A DNA stretch of 64,000 nt from Hippophae tibetana (GCA_037013495.1 CM072810.1:20467343-20531342), one strand, 5' to 3'; numbered from the stretch's first letter, positions 1 to 14,500 are shown. Numbers and translations: made by a program. The notes: generated from the letters alone by a model not told the origin.

Positions 1-1223
1 ATTCAATGCATGTATATGTTTAATGCTAGTTTAAGATGTTAAAGTGGTATTATTATATAATCATTAATATTCTTATTCAAGTGGTATCTTGTTGCTTTGT
101 AACCGTGTAACAAGTAGGATTGATGTCTTCGTTAAAGGTTACTAAGAATTGTAATCTTGCTTTTTTAGAACTAAATGTAATGAATGAATTATCTAGCAAC
201 TATTATAAGGCTATTCTGATTTACTTTGATTTATGATGATATTCTAAGTCAATTATAAAATAAGAAAATATGCATTCAAAGTCTTGTATTAAATGCATAA
301 ATTTCTCGAGTTAAGAATTTAAGAACGATTCTAAGTTACAGTAGTAATTTAGGATTGTAAATCTAAATATTGATTCCTATTATAATTGGTTAAATCGTAG
401 ATCATTAGTGAAGTCTCATAATAACATATCTTACTCAATTTGTGCTCACTCTATTTTATTTATTACTTTATGTTATTTTTCTTTAAAACAACTTTCAAAA
501 AACCCTATTCTTAACTTACTAACAATCTAATAAGTAGTAATTATTGTTAAAAATTGTCGTGGGTACAACAACACTTGATACAATTTGATCAAGTATACTT
601 ACATATATCCAAATGTATAAGTGTAAGTTAAGTTTATTTTATTATATTAGTTTATTATTTTCAGAAAATAAAACATTTAAAATCACTACAATTTATGTGA
701 GAGATCAACATCTAGAAAAACTTATCATTAGACTATGGGTTATTTGTGCAATAAGCATTTATAATTTGCACCATCAATCATATCCTTAAAAGGACTCAAA
801 TACAAATGAATAGAACATAAATTCTTCTTCTTCAAAACTTGTTATATACTTTGTTAATGGGTTTACCAGAGAGCCAGCCAGAGAAGGCATGATTAAAAAT
901 TTATAACGATAACTAACTTACCATCGGCACTTACACCATGTTCGAAGAAACTCCAAAATTCAGCTCTAATTTCATCAGTTAAGACTCAGCTAAATCATAA
1001 CAGGAAATTTATGGTAGAGCAAATTCAAGGAAGGGAGGGAAAAAAAAAGTTCAAGATTCCAAACTTCCATTTCTATTTTTCAAAAAACAAGAGGCTGCAA
1101 TTGTAAGAGAACTTTGGCTTGTAAACGATGACTCCTCTGAGAAAGAGAATAATGGGTTATAGTTGTAGGACAATCACCACCAAAGCATTTTCCATAAGCA
1201 AATTACAAGAGTCCAACTTATCT
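1..1223. other. 3' flank / 3' UTR of fibrillin gene, no other gene supported
   Basis: AT-rich sequence downstream of the fibrillin stop codon. The first few hundred bases after the stop are presumably 3' UTR. A short minus-strand stretch around 905-985 reads EIRAEFWSFFEHG and is followed by a GTAAGTT that would suit a splice donor, but I cannot attach it to any gene. The remainder shows no recognisable feature. Confidence 0.4.
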
Positions 1224-2519
1224 TCACAGATAAAGAGGTTGAGCCTTGGTAAACACAAACACCCCTCCACCTCCAACTGCACGCCCCAAAAGCATATTGG
1301 AATCTAAATAAGAAAGGTAAAAAAGCCCTCCTAATGTCTGCCTGCAATTTTAGATAAGTGATGCAAATAAAGATGATAATCATTTTGGACTAAATATAAT
1401 CAAGATTGAGATTGTCATTGTACCTTAGAATATTATTTAGTTATATATTATATATTTGATAATTATCATTTAAATTGTAAATTAAGTTATTTAGTATTTA
1501 TCTCATTTTTCATTTTAATCTTACAAATAAATAAAACATATGATTATACTCCTGAAACATAGTTGAATATGAATTAAGTACGCGATTATCTCCCAATTAT
1601 CTGTATATTTCTCCATATTTATGAATTCTTCTCACTTCCCCAATCTTCTTTCTGTTTGTTCCCCTTTTCTTTCTTTCTATTCATCGTTGGTTTTTTTTTT
1701 TTAATCTCTATTCACCTTTTAGTCTACACCGATAAGGTTTTGACATCAATTTAGTATTAGATATTTTTTTTGGAAATCTAATAGATCAATAATGTTTTAC
1801 CTTGTTGGATCTGGGTTTGTTACAGGTATTTGAGCCTTGAAAGAACGAAGAAACTGCAAAATCTGTGCACATCATTCATAAATTAATCTCATATAGTGCT
1901 AATTCTCCATGTCTCACTTTAAACACAACAGCAACCTATTAGTTAAGTTCATGCTTGATAACAAGCACAAAAAAATATGATTCTAAAAAGAACAAGCTCA
2001 AAGTAAATATTCTAATTTGTTATCATTGTAATCATATTTTAAATTTTTTTATTTTCTGGAAAGATAATGAAGTCTACTAATTAATGTCATTTTCTATTTT
2101 TGAAAAATGACAGAGTAAAATCATTCATTTTTTTAAAAAAATCCCTTTTGAAATTTTGTTTTGAAAATGAAAAGTATGATTGGTTATCAAGCATAACTAT
2201 TTTCAAAAATGATAAAAAGAAGAAATTACAGATTTGGGAAGGAAAAAAAAAGACATTTGGTTATCTACAAGCACTAAATTATTTTTACTCAAAAATAGGA
2301 TAGTATTATATCAATATTTATAATCTCGTTTGAATGAACCTTATTTTACAAGATATTTTGTTCACTATTCAAGTTATTATTCACAATTTGACTGCTCACA
2401 AATCTTCACTTCCCCAATCTACACGGTATTACCTGCAAGCTTAAGAATGATCGTGGAAGTATTGCTGGAGTTATTAGAGCCTGTAGTTCGTCACTAATTT
2501 TTATATTTTGGACAGATAT
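1224..2519 (-). CDS. PAP10-like: Fibrillin gene, 3' exon cluster (exons 6-8)
   Basis: Exon 6 (2433-2519) encodes [13 protein letters not shown] and continues to LPRSFLSLQ, between acceptor TTTTGGCAG and donor GTAATACC. Exon 7 (1801-1862) encodes [14 protein letters not shown] and ends after two bases of an Arg codon (donor GTAAAAC). Exon 8 (1224-1341) supplies the third base and runs from [13 protein letters not shown] to the final PLYL and a TGA stop. These are the conserved C-terminal segments of the PAP/fibrillin fold, and without them the 5' cluster would encode a truncated protein. They lie 13.2 kb downstream of exon 5 in the transcript. Confidence 0.9.
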
Positions 2520-5500
2520 CTGCCAAAATAAAAGTGGAGTCAGATGCATCATAGAGGAAAATCATATAGATAACTGAAGGAATAGTACAATCATTTTGTA
2601 AAAGAATTTTGGTATGAGAAGCCAAAACTTGGAGTTTCCAGGTTATGATACTGTTTCGAATTGCGGTAATTTCTTGTAAAATCACTTGTGCAATTTTTTT
2701 GAAAATCTAATGTTTGGCAAACTAAATCTTTTGTAATGGTTTTAGATAAGTTTAAAAATGCAAACATTTTTCGTTATGCTTTTATGTTTTAAATTTGCAA
2801 ACATTATTGATTAAAAATATGTATTATATTAAAATCATAAATATGGCAAACAAATAGTTAAAATCAGAAAATCTAAGGAAATTTGGTATTATAATTATTG
2901 GGTTGATTTTAGCATCACTATTATTGTACTTGTGTAGTTTGTAAAATATTTTATTTTTTAGATCAATAATACAACAACATACATCAATAAATGTAACGCA
3001 ATAAGAGAATTTTCTAAATGAAAATTTTATTTTATTGTCATAATTAGTTTTTAATCAATTATTAAATACTCATTTACTTCAAGTATTTTAAATTTGGTCA
3101 AATATGGGATAATATTGTTAAGATATGTTAGTTTTCTAAATAGCCAACTTTTGTTCATAAGTTTTCTTTTTTTTATTTCTACCGAATTATTATCACAAAT
3201 ACCCCTGAGGTTTTACGTTTCTTCAAAATTACCCCAAAGTTTTATTTAATATAAAAAATGTCCATAAACGTTATCAGCGTTATATCTCCGTTTAACATTA
3301 GGGGCAAAATGATAATCTCACCCCTATACATATATTATTCCCGCGGAATAAAAAATCAAAAATAACCCCGAGGTTTTCAATATCTTCAAAAATACACTTA
3401 ACGTTTAAAAAAACTACAATACTCCTGAGGTTTAAGGTATCTTCAAAAATACCCTTATTATTTAACATAAGCATCAAAAAGCCATGAAAAATCACATCAA
3501 TATTTGAAAAATTCTTTTCTACCCCTACCTATATAGCTTTTTTAATATTGTCGTTGAGAATATTACCGCAAATACCATTTAGGTTTTACTTTTCTTCAAA
3601 AATATTCTTATTATAATAATTAATTTAACTTTATCAAAAATACCTCTGCTATAATAATTAATTTAACTTTATCAAAAATATCTCTGCTACAATAATTAAT
3701 TTAACTTAATCAAAAATGTCCTTGCTACAATATTTAATTTATCTTCATCAAAAATACTTCTACTTCTAATAACACGATATAAAATATTTTCAAAAAATAT
3801 TTAACTTGATATTGTTTGCTTTATTAACTTAATTTATCTTCAAGGGTATTTTTGAAAAATATCGTATTATTAAGAAATAAGGGTATTTTTGATGAAGATA
3901 AATTAAACATTATAATTGAGGAATTCTTAATGAAGTTAAATTAATTATTGTAACATGTGTATTTTTGATAAAGTTAAATTAATTATTATAATAATGATAT
4001 TTTTAATAAAGTTAAATTAATTATTATAACAAGGGTATTTTTGAAGAAAAGCAAAACCTTAATGGTATTTACAATAATATTCTCAACAATAATATTCAAA
4101 AACTATATAGGTAGGGGTAGAAAAGACTTTTCAGATATTGATTTGATTTTTCACGACTTTTTGACGCTTGTATTATTGAAGATACCTTAAACCTTAGGGG
4201 TATTGTAGTTTTTATTTTAAACGTTAAAAGTATTTTTGAAGATATTGAAAACCTCGGGGATATTTTTGATTTTTTTACATTTCTACATCTTATAATTATT
4301 ATGTAAGAACATTCAAATTTTTAATTTTGAATTTGACTTTTTAAAGATATATTTATTTGTTTGTATGTCTTTGTAACAACGTTTTCAATCGTTATGACAG
4401 AGAGAGAGAGAGAGTTATATGGCGTTTGTATGAATTAAGATTGCTAAACAAGAGGAATATGCGGATTGCTTGTCATCACACCTATAAAACTTTACAAGGT
4501 ATTCATCGTGTACTCCAACTCCAATATGAAGTATAATCTCGTTCATATATGGGGGGGGGGGGGGGGGCTAAGATCGTTCGTGTAAAGCGAGTATAAAAAA
4601 GAGTACATATATTTTATTTTAAAAATCACAGTTGGCACAGAAAGAAAAGATAAAGGGCATAATCACACAACCACAACAATAACTCATTTGCTAGTTAGGT
4701 AGTCAACAATTAAAACATATTATTTAAATATAATTAGATTCAGTACAAGAATCAATATATCCCAAAAAATCAAAGGCATAATCACAATCAAAATGCAGCA
4801 GTAAATATATGGTACCCATACGAAGGGGGTGTGAATTCCAATATTAGTTTTGTTATTATGCACATTTCTTCACTTTCACTTCTATATAAATAATAGATAT
4901 TGCATGAAAAGAAGTAAACTCATGGGTACCAGGATAAATATATCATTACCATTTTAAATTGTTTAGATTATATTATCGTATAATTAAGATTTATTTTATC
5001 ATATTTTGAATTTATATTATATTTAATGTATTACCAAAATATTATATATAGTTATCGATATTGTCCTATAAATAGGACCCATCTATGTACACTTAGAATG
5101 AGACTAATTAAAATATGAGTATCTCCTAAGTTATTTGTGTTCTGTCTTTTCTTAATATCTAGACCCACTAGTGCACACTTAGAATGAGACTTGAAATATG
5201 AATTAAAGTATTAGTTTCTCTTATGTTATTTTTGTTTGTTATTTTCCCATTTCTTCTAATATTATCTCCATTTCGTCTTTTTTTCTATCCTATATTTTTG
5301 TTGTAAGTCTTATCGTTTGTGTTGACATTTCTACTTGTAAAAGATAGTTTTGTGTTACTTGTTACACACACCCACTCTCTTATATTGCATATAGTTTTCA
5401 TAGTTTGATGTATGTTTGTTGTGTTGTCTTATTGAGAACTTGACGTTTCTCTGTATCTGAAACGCTTTTCTATGTGGTTATTTACAAGTTTATTGATGTT

Positions 5501-8500
5501 ATCGTCGAGGGATCAACAAGGGCTCGTCGAGGTAGCCGACGAGCTTTGGCGGCTTTATTTTGGTGCCATTTACCTTCGTTGAGGTTGCCAACGAGGGTGA
5601 TCGGTGTGGTCTAAGAGATTGAATTTTTTTATAAATTCCCCTCCTTTTCTTGTTTCTTTGGCCATAATTTGGGGGACAAGTTATGCTTGTTTGACATCAG
5701 ATTTTCCCGCTCATTTCTTGATCATTTTTCCTTCCAAGTCTTGGGATCTGAAATAATGTATCATTTGTATGATATAGGATATCATAGCATAGTCTCTTAT
5801 ATTTCTTAAACACCAAGTTAAATTTCAAAAAATGTGAGATTAAGTGATTTTTTATGAGAATTAAAAGCATCGTTGGCTAGTGAAGAATCACATCATTTAA
5901 AGGAGTTTCTCTTAATGTTGAGTTTCCATGTGTCGGTTGGTAGTTGCAAGATTGAAATAGTACCTGTAGATGAGGAGCCTATGTGGTAGTGTGACATGTG
6001 TCGGCTAAGTGTTGCGAGGTTGCAAAATAGAGCATAAGTGTTGGTATGATGTGTGTCAACCAAGTGTTATGAGGTCATAATATTTATGCGTATTAAGAGG
6101 TTGGCCATCAGTAGTCGATCATATCATATGATGATGAAGCTTTACGACAAGCTTAGATCTACTTGGATTAAGTGTTGTGTTGACAATGAGTTGAGGCAAC
6201 TTAGGCATAGTTGAGCGTAATGCTCCAATTAATAGAAGTATTAGCATCCTCTCTTTAGTTGTGAACTTTTGATTTAAAGAAAAAAAAATCTATGACTATT
6301 GAGGAAATTGTCCTCATGCAAACTCTACTGATTTCAATGGAAGTGGTTGAGCCCTTGGCAACATCTCGAGCTAATAAATTCCCACACCTGTAACCTCGAG
6401 CTAGTAAACACCTCCCCCACCTGTAAGAGACTCGAGAAAGGGAAAATGTATTATTGATGACCCCACCATAGAGGTTAAAGACATGGCCTTATATAGGGGT
6501 ATGGCACTAGAGAGGTTGGACCACTATGTGGTTAACCTCTTTTCAAGGTGAACGAGAGGCAACTGAACGCCATAAGTGAGGATGTTGATCCTGTAGTTAT
6601 GCTCAGTAGATGCATGTATCAAGTATCACCTTGAGCTTTTATTTTACTTAGGTCACTCTTATTCGTAATATCTCACATTCTTTTTCATCATTTCAAACCC
6701 AACTTCTTCATTGGCTCAATAAAATTCGAGGCTTAGAGAAATTGAGGCATGAGCTTGAGACTGAAAAGGAGAGTCATGCCTCTACTCGAGCCAAGAATGA
6801 TGTCTTATTAGCAATGGAAAATAAGTGGGAGGGTGAAGCCATTAACAAGGAGGCGAAGTTTTCCAAGGCCATAAATGAGTTGAATGAAAACGTGAGGTGA
6901 CTTGAGGTGCTCGAGGAAACTTAAAGAACACTCAAGGCCGAGGTTGATGCTTGTAAACGCGAGCTAAACAACGCTAAGGAAACGTTTGATCACGAACAAG
7001 AGAAAACAAAAAAGCAATCTTGATGCCATGACTAAGTAGCTCACCTCAATTGTTGAAATTGGTTACATTTTGGCCATGGACTCGTTCAAGGAAAAATCCA
7101 AGAAGGGCCTCAGTTAATACTATTATCATATCCTTATCATTCCAATTACCCCATCGTACTCACCTACGCAAACTCAGAACTGGGGTGATGACTAGGATGA
7201 AGATTTTGAAGAAAGTGATGGTGGAAACAAGGTAAGAGATGATTAAGAAGCTAGGGATGCTTGATTTGTAATAGGCTCGAGGCCATCTATTTTTACAAGG
7301 CTTGATTCTTTATTTTGTACGGACAAGTTGAACTCGTATTGAACTTTTACTTAATAATATCTCTTTGAGACAGTTGTGGTTGACCTTTAAAAATAATGTA
7401 TACATGTACCAAACGTATATTGGTATATGTATGGCATCTATTTATGATGTTGACCCACTTTATTACTTTCAATCCATTTGTACTATTGTTTATCCCAATG
7501 TTACTCCCTATAAAAAGAGACTAAGGATACTTGTAATTCAGAAGCCACGCATGCTTAGAGAACTTGAAACATTTACTCCATCTTTTTTGTTCGAACTTCA
7601 TGACTTATAATTGGACAAACAGACACTCAGCTCGAACCCTAAAGCAAGAGAATGCTATGCTTAAAACTGAGGTGAAAAAATTAAAGATCGGGCTTTCTCA
7701 TCTTAAGGATAAGGTTTTTCTTTACGAAGAGGTCAAGTGTGAGCTTGAATCTTGCAAAGAGCAGTTATCTCAAACGCGGGCAAGTGAAAAGAGGACCATG
7801 ACCAAAATGGCTGCTCTAGTTGACAAAGAATTTTATTAGGTGAGTTTTTAAATGAAGCGATCTAAATGTGTGCTCCTCAAGAAGATCGACATTGCTAAGG
7901 AATTGGAACATTAAATTTCTAACTCGAGCTTAGCCCCAATCGAGGTAGAAGGGAATATCCGTAAGAAGTTTGTCAAGATTCAGGCCAAGCTTTTACCCTT
8001 GGTAGAAGAAGCAAAGGACCTAGACACTAGTCGTGCAGCCAAACGTCTCAAGGATTTTTAACAATACTATGCTACCGAGCTTTATACTAATAGGCTCGAT
8101 CAATGTAATAAAAACTTTTAAACAATATTGAGGTCAAACTTTGAAAATTTCCATAGCTAAAGCATATGTAAAAGATCGTGAAATAGATTTTCAAGGAGAG
8201 AGTTCTACCTAGTCTATGATCAAGGTGATCAACTTTGTATAACATCTGTTTGAGCACTCTACCTGGTTCCTGACCGAATTGATCAGCTCGAGACATAGAT
8301 GTTTCAAGAAGAGCTATCTATATGGTCTATGATCGAGGTGATCAACTATATATAACATCTATCTAAGTGCTCTACTTGGTTCCTAATCAAGGTGATTATC
8401 TCTCAACATAAAATTTTCAGGGATAGCATTCTACCTGGTCTATTATCGAGGTGATCAACTCTGTATAACGTCTGAGCACTTTACCTGGCTCCTAATCGAG

Positions 8501-11500
8501 GTGATCAGCTTGTGACATAAAATTATTAGGTAGAGTGTTCTACTGGGTCTATGACTGAGAGATCAATTCTGTATAACATCTATATGAGTGCTCTACCTAG
8601 TTCCTGATAGATGTGATTAGATCTTGACATAGAATTTTTAGGAAAATCATTCTACATTGTCTATAACCGAGATGATCAACTATGTATTACATCTATCTGA
8701 GCTTTCTACTTGGTTTCTGATCGAGATGATTAGCTCGTAATATAGAATTTTCAGGGAGAGCATTCTAATGATAAAAAATTGTCATATAGATGGGGTAACG
8801 CATTGAAATTGAAGCATAAATCAAAATACATTAAAAGTGATACTTTTTTAGGTGTTGAGCATTCAAGCTCATGCTATCTTTAGATCTTTCAATGCTTTTT
8901 AACAAGTACGCTCCCCCTAGTGTTACTACACTTATTTGATATAGGTCTTCCCAGTTCGCACCCAATTTTCCAACATCCACTCTCTCTTGTTGGGAAAAAT
9001 GTTCCTGAGAACCCAATCATCTTGAGCAAATGATTTAAAGCATACAAATTTATTGTAATAATTTGTCACATTTCTTTTCTGCTCAACCGTTCTTTCCAAT
9101 GCTTCATTCTTTTTTTCATCTACTATAACCAGATCAATTGCTCTATTTGAGGTGTTTTGGTCTTCAATTAGGACTAACCTTATAGTTAGGACTTTTATAT
9201 CCATTGGAATCCTTCAGTCCCATACACCAGTGAGAAAGGTGTCTCATTAGTTCTACCTCGAGGACTAGCTCTTATGGCCCATAGTACACTAGGTAGTTCC
9301 TTTACCCATCTTCTTTTAGCATTTTATAAATTCTTCTTGAACAAGTTTAGTACCAATTTGTTTAAAGATTCTACCGAACCGTTAGCTTGCAAGTAATATG
9401 GAGTTGAATGGCACATTTTGATATTGTGCTTGCTAATGAACTCTTTGATGTTAAGGCTTGTGAACTGTCTCCCATTATTGGTAACAAGTTCTTTAGGAAA
9501 GCCGAATTTACACACTTTGGACTTCTAGATGAATTGAATGACCTCCTTATCCATTCTTTTTCCAAAAGGCTCTACTTCAATCTATTTCGAAAAATAATCT
9601 ATGAAAACAAATAAGAATTTATTTTGACTCCATTGCTTGTAGTAAGGTCTTACTATATCCAATCCACACTTGTCCATTGACTAATTATCCTCGTCATTAT
9701 GGTCAACGACACATGAGATAGTGGGGCACACCTCTGGCATATATCACACGCCTGAGTGTATTACGTGCAATCTGCTAACATTGTTGGCCAATAATAACCT
9801 TGTCCCATAATTCTTTAGAACAGTTTTCCTCCTCTAAATAGGAACTACACTCTCCTTCATGAGCTTCAAACATGATTTCTTCAAACCATTCTCTAGTTAT
9901 GCACAAAAGTCCAAATCCAAGTGTTGTTTTTCTGTACAATTTGTTGTTTTGTATCATGTACTGACTGGCCTTTAACTTAATTTCTTTCACTTGTTTATGG
10001 TCTTCAGGTAGGTCTCCATCTTTTAAGAAGTTAAAGATAGGTGTCAACCATGGACTAGTGACTTCACCAATGTTTCCAACGATTTTCTCTACCTCTTCTA
10101 AATTGGCCTTTGCAAGAATCATTGGAGAAATTACCCTATTGTGATTGGCTTCAAGTACAGCGACTAGAGTGAACAAGGCATCAGTATGACCATTCTCATT
10201 TGACGATATTTTCTTAATCTCAAAGTTGACAAATTTTAAGCATTTCCTTTTTAACCTCTCTACATATGTCCGCATCTCGCTGTCTTTAGTTTCAAACGTA
10301 CCCAAGTATTGATTAACCACCAACTAGGATTCACCATGTAAGATAATGCTATTGACTTCGAGTTTCTTTGAAGTTATAGCACCAAATATAGTCACCTCAT
10401 ACTCCGTAATATTATTGGTTACTTAGAAGTCCATTCTGATAGCATATTCGAAACAGATTTTATCATGATCTATTATAACAAACCCTAGCCTTATGTCGTT
10501 AAAATTATGAGCTCTATCGAAAAAAACTTGCCAAGTTGGCATTTTCTTCACATTCATACCACATACTTCACTTTTTACTTCAATAGTGGTGACTTCCGGT
10601 GACTGAATAAACTTGGCAACAAAACCTACCATTTGGGCATTTATGGAAGTTCTAGACATATACTTGATATCATATTCTCACAATTCTATTGCAATATACG
10701 TCAGTCTCTTTACTACCTTTGGCTTTGTCAACACATTCTTAAGTGGTTAAGAGGTTAGTACCACTATATGTGAGCCAAAATAATATTTGAGTTTTCCTGC
10801 CGTTATCTTTAGAACAAAAGCCAACTTGTCGATTTTGGATATATGCTCTGGAAATCTGTCAGGATCTAGCTAATTTAGTAAACAGGGTGCTGGACCTTAT
10901 CTCTTTTAGCAAGGAACACGACACTATAAGTTTGAGGTGTAACAACTAAATATAAATACAATTTTTCCCTTAGAGTGGGGCTAAGTAGGACTAAAGGTAA
11001 AAACTATTTGATTCCTTGAAAAGCTCTATCACAGTCTTTATCCCAAAAAAACTAATGTATTATTTCTCAACATCTTAAAGAATGGTAAGCATTTGTTAGT
11101 GCATTTAGAAATAAATCTATTAAGTGCAACTATTCTTCCATTTATTGATGAATTCCTTTCAGGTCACTAGGAGGCTTTATGTAACCAAGGCTTGTATCAT
11201 GTCTGCTTGGGCCTCAATTCCCTAGGTAGATACAAGATATCCTAGAAATTTTCCTAAAGTAACACCTAAAACACATTTTTTTTTGAATTAAGTCCTATGC
11301 TATACTTTCAGATCATACAAAATAATTCTTCCAAGTTTTTGAAGTGGTTTACAGGTTGTGTTGATTTAATCACCATGTCATCCACATATGCTTCCCTATT
11401 CCTTCCTCACTGGTTAACAAACATCTTATTGACAATGTGTTTATATGTAGCTCCCGCATTTTTTAAACCAAAAGGCATTCGAGTGTAATAGAAGGCCCCA

Positions 11501-14500
11501 TATTTAATAATAAAAGATGTATTCTCTTCGTCTTCTGGATACATTATGATTTAATGATATTCGGAATATGTATCAAGAAAACTCATTAAACTAAACCTGA
11601 TGGTAGCATTGACCAGCCGATCAATACTTGGGAAAGGAAAATAGTCTTTTAGGTAGGCATCATTGAAATTTGTGAAAGCCACACACATCCGGGGTGAACA
11701 ACAAGCCTTTTTTACTAGCAAAACATTTGACAATCAGGTTGGATAGTCTACTTCTCTGATGATCTTTTTCTCTATAAGTGTGTTAAGTTGAGCTTTAATC
11801 ACCTCATTCTTTTTTTCTCTTGAAATTTTTTTCTTCCTTTGCTTGACAGGTCTACCCTTTGTGTAAGCTTCATTGTTCTGTGTCAATATGTAGGCTTCCC
11901 GTGTACAAAACACGATGTCTACTTTATTTTACTCAGTATTTTATCATCTTTTATGTAAGGTCATTTACTACATATAAATAATACATACACACATAGTTAG
12001 GAAGATTTGTATGCAAGTATGTTTACACACACCACAAGATTGGTTTTCGTAGTGTGCATGCTAAATGGAGTGTTAGGCTCGCTTGTCGATGTCACTTATG
12101 TTTTTGGTTCATTTTAGGTGTGAGTATTTATGAAAAGTACTCGGCAATTTTTGGAACAAAAAAATGTGACTTTTTACCACCTTATCACCAAGCTCGCCAA
12201 TGACCTCACCAAAGGTGGTGGCAAGGTGGCTGGCGAGGTGGAAATTTTGAGTTCTATAATTACTCCCTCATTTCTTCTTATTTGATATCTAGATAATGTA
12301 ACAGAGTTCTATCAAATTGACATCTCATTTTTCTGTTTCTAGAACACTAATACCTCGAGTGTTGTTTGGTATTAGTGATTCGTGATTGTGTGAGAAAAAC
12401 TGTAATTTTGAGTGTTGAGTATTCGAGACGATATTTGCAAGTAGGTTGTATGTAAGCCATGTATCGGCTGGAAATTGCTTGGATGCAACTATTTATTTGT
12501 GAGATTCTCATTGTAAGAGTGAAGTAAGTTAAATACTTTAAGTTCTCATATCTCTTGTTATGTGTAATAAGAGAAAAGTTGTTTGAGCTTATGGGTGGTC
12601 CTCAAGATTGGGAGTAGTTGTTGATCTGTAGTCACTAATCTGTAGTCACTAATCACACCACATTAGGTGGTGTGGGCTTTGGAGGAGAACTAGATTCGTG
12701 TGTCGGACCAGGTCATTGCGGAAGCAGCAAGGAAGAGCAGTAATAGGCAGTTAGGACAAAGGTCCCAATTGATAGGAGTAATGGTGGTTTTATTTCTCTC
12801 AGAGTGTAACTATTTTATTGTCTAATGGATTGTTTGCTGCTGAGTGGTTGCTTAGGATGTTACCGCATGGATAAGGTTTCTATGTGGGTTTATCTCGTTA
12901 TATCTATTATTATACATGATCTTCTTTTATGTTAGTATAATTTGAGTTTCTATTGTGTATGTTCTATCATATTAGATTTAGACTATGATTAGAAAGCTTA
13001 TTTGTTTTGAATAGTTGCATGCTTTCATTCCTTTTCTAGTAGTATGCTTATAACTTTCTAATTATTACTTCTACTTTTTGATCATCCATTTTTAGTACGT
13101 CTTTAAGGAGTATGTATCTCCTTACCCTAGTAATGTACCAAGTGTTGGACTATTTATTATGCTTTGTTATGTAATGTATGATTGTATGCTGTGAAAGTAC
13201 AATCACTATTTACCGAATATGTTTCCACATATGAGGCCTTGAAGAGATTGGAAATCCCTTATAGCTTTTTAGTATGTATGACTGTCTTGCATGATGTGTG
13301 ATGTTTTCTATGTTTATGCATGCTGCTAGTCTTGACCGGAGCTTGTGAGGCACATCATCACTAGTGTGTTTATACAGTTTCTTCTTTCGTACTACATAAT
13401 GTTTTTGTTGTATATTGAATTGAGAATTTTGTTTTGTACTTCCGCTGTGTAAATTTTTCAATTCACATTGTCAAGTCTGCTTGGTCGAATTGATAAAGAG
13501 CTCACAAAAAAATTTCATAGGTTGACATTTACACCCCTCATCTAGGTCTTGGTTACTTATTTGAGTCGGAAGAACAATTGACCTTCGTGTAACTGTTTCT
13601 ATGTATGGGAATCTTCACTTTGGAACAACATTCAATCTATGAGTTATAATTCCCGAGTCAATTCATGCTACGTCTGCAGGCTTCCAAGCAAAGAAATCAT
13701 AATTGACTCTTAAGAACTACGATAGTTGTTCCCTGACCTCTATTGTTAAGTCGGTGTTCAATTTGAAAGAATGGTATTTCCCTTCATTTCTAACTTGTAA
13801 AGGATCAACCAGTCAGACATAGCAACAAGTAGGATAATTAACATACTATGCAAGATAGAAAGGTAGAGAGAGATATATGCATGAACAGGAAGGCAAGAAA
13901 CATGCAAATAACAAAGGTTCATAGAGATAACAATCTCATAAAATAAAAATAGCACACACTAGTGGAGATAAAGGACTCAAACATACAAGGTGTGTATATG
14001 TGTAGATAGAGCTCTAGGATCGAACACCCGGGCAGTTAAGCCTTAACAGGGGTGACCTACTTTGATACCAATTAAAGATTCCTATATGTAGCTTCTTCCA
14101 TCATATGTGTAACGGTTATTGTTAACTCAACAAATAAATCAAAATTTCTCAATAGACCTCGTTTGAAGGCTTCTATCGCAATAGAATTAAGACAGTCAAT
14201 AATTTCTAAATTTTCTTCCCTAAACCTTTTCATGTATCTCTATTTCCCTAGGTGATCGAAAAGAGTTGATGAGACTCTTTTCTCATGAGCTTATTGCTAG
14301 CATAGTTTGTGACAAACAACTTAGCGAATTGAGAGAATGAGGTTATGGTCCAAGGTGACAAGTTATTGAACCACTTTTGAGCACCATCACATAGAGTGGC
14401 ATCAAAGAGTTTGCACATCATCGCATCTCTATTGTCCCAAGTGAGGTTTGTAAAGGCCATAGCCATTTTGAAATGTTGAACATGAGTTACCGAATCCTCC

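Noticed and set aside
905-985. Possible exon reading EIRAEFWSFFEHGVSADG on the minus strand with a GTAAGTT donor
   Set aside because: Downstream of the fibrillin stop codon, very short, and no adjoining exon or recognisable family.
1174-1383. 69-codon minus-strand frame over the fibrillin 3' end
   Set aside because: It is the wrong frame. The conserved exon 8 is in another frame on the same strand.
8186-8768. CRISPR-like array
   Set aside because: Units are contiguous ~112-bp tandem repeats without unique spacers, within a plant retroelement.
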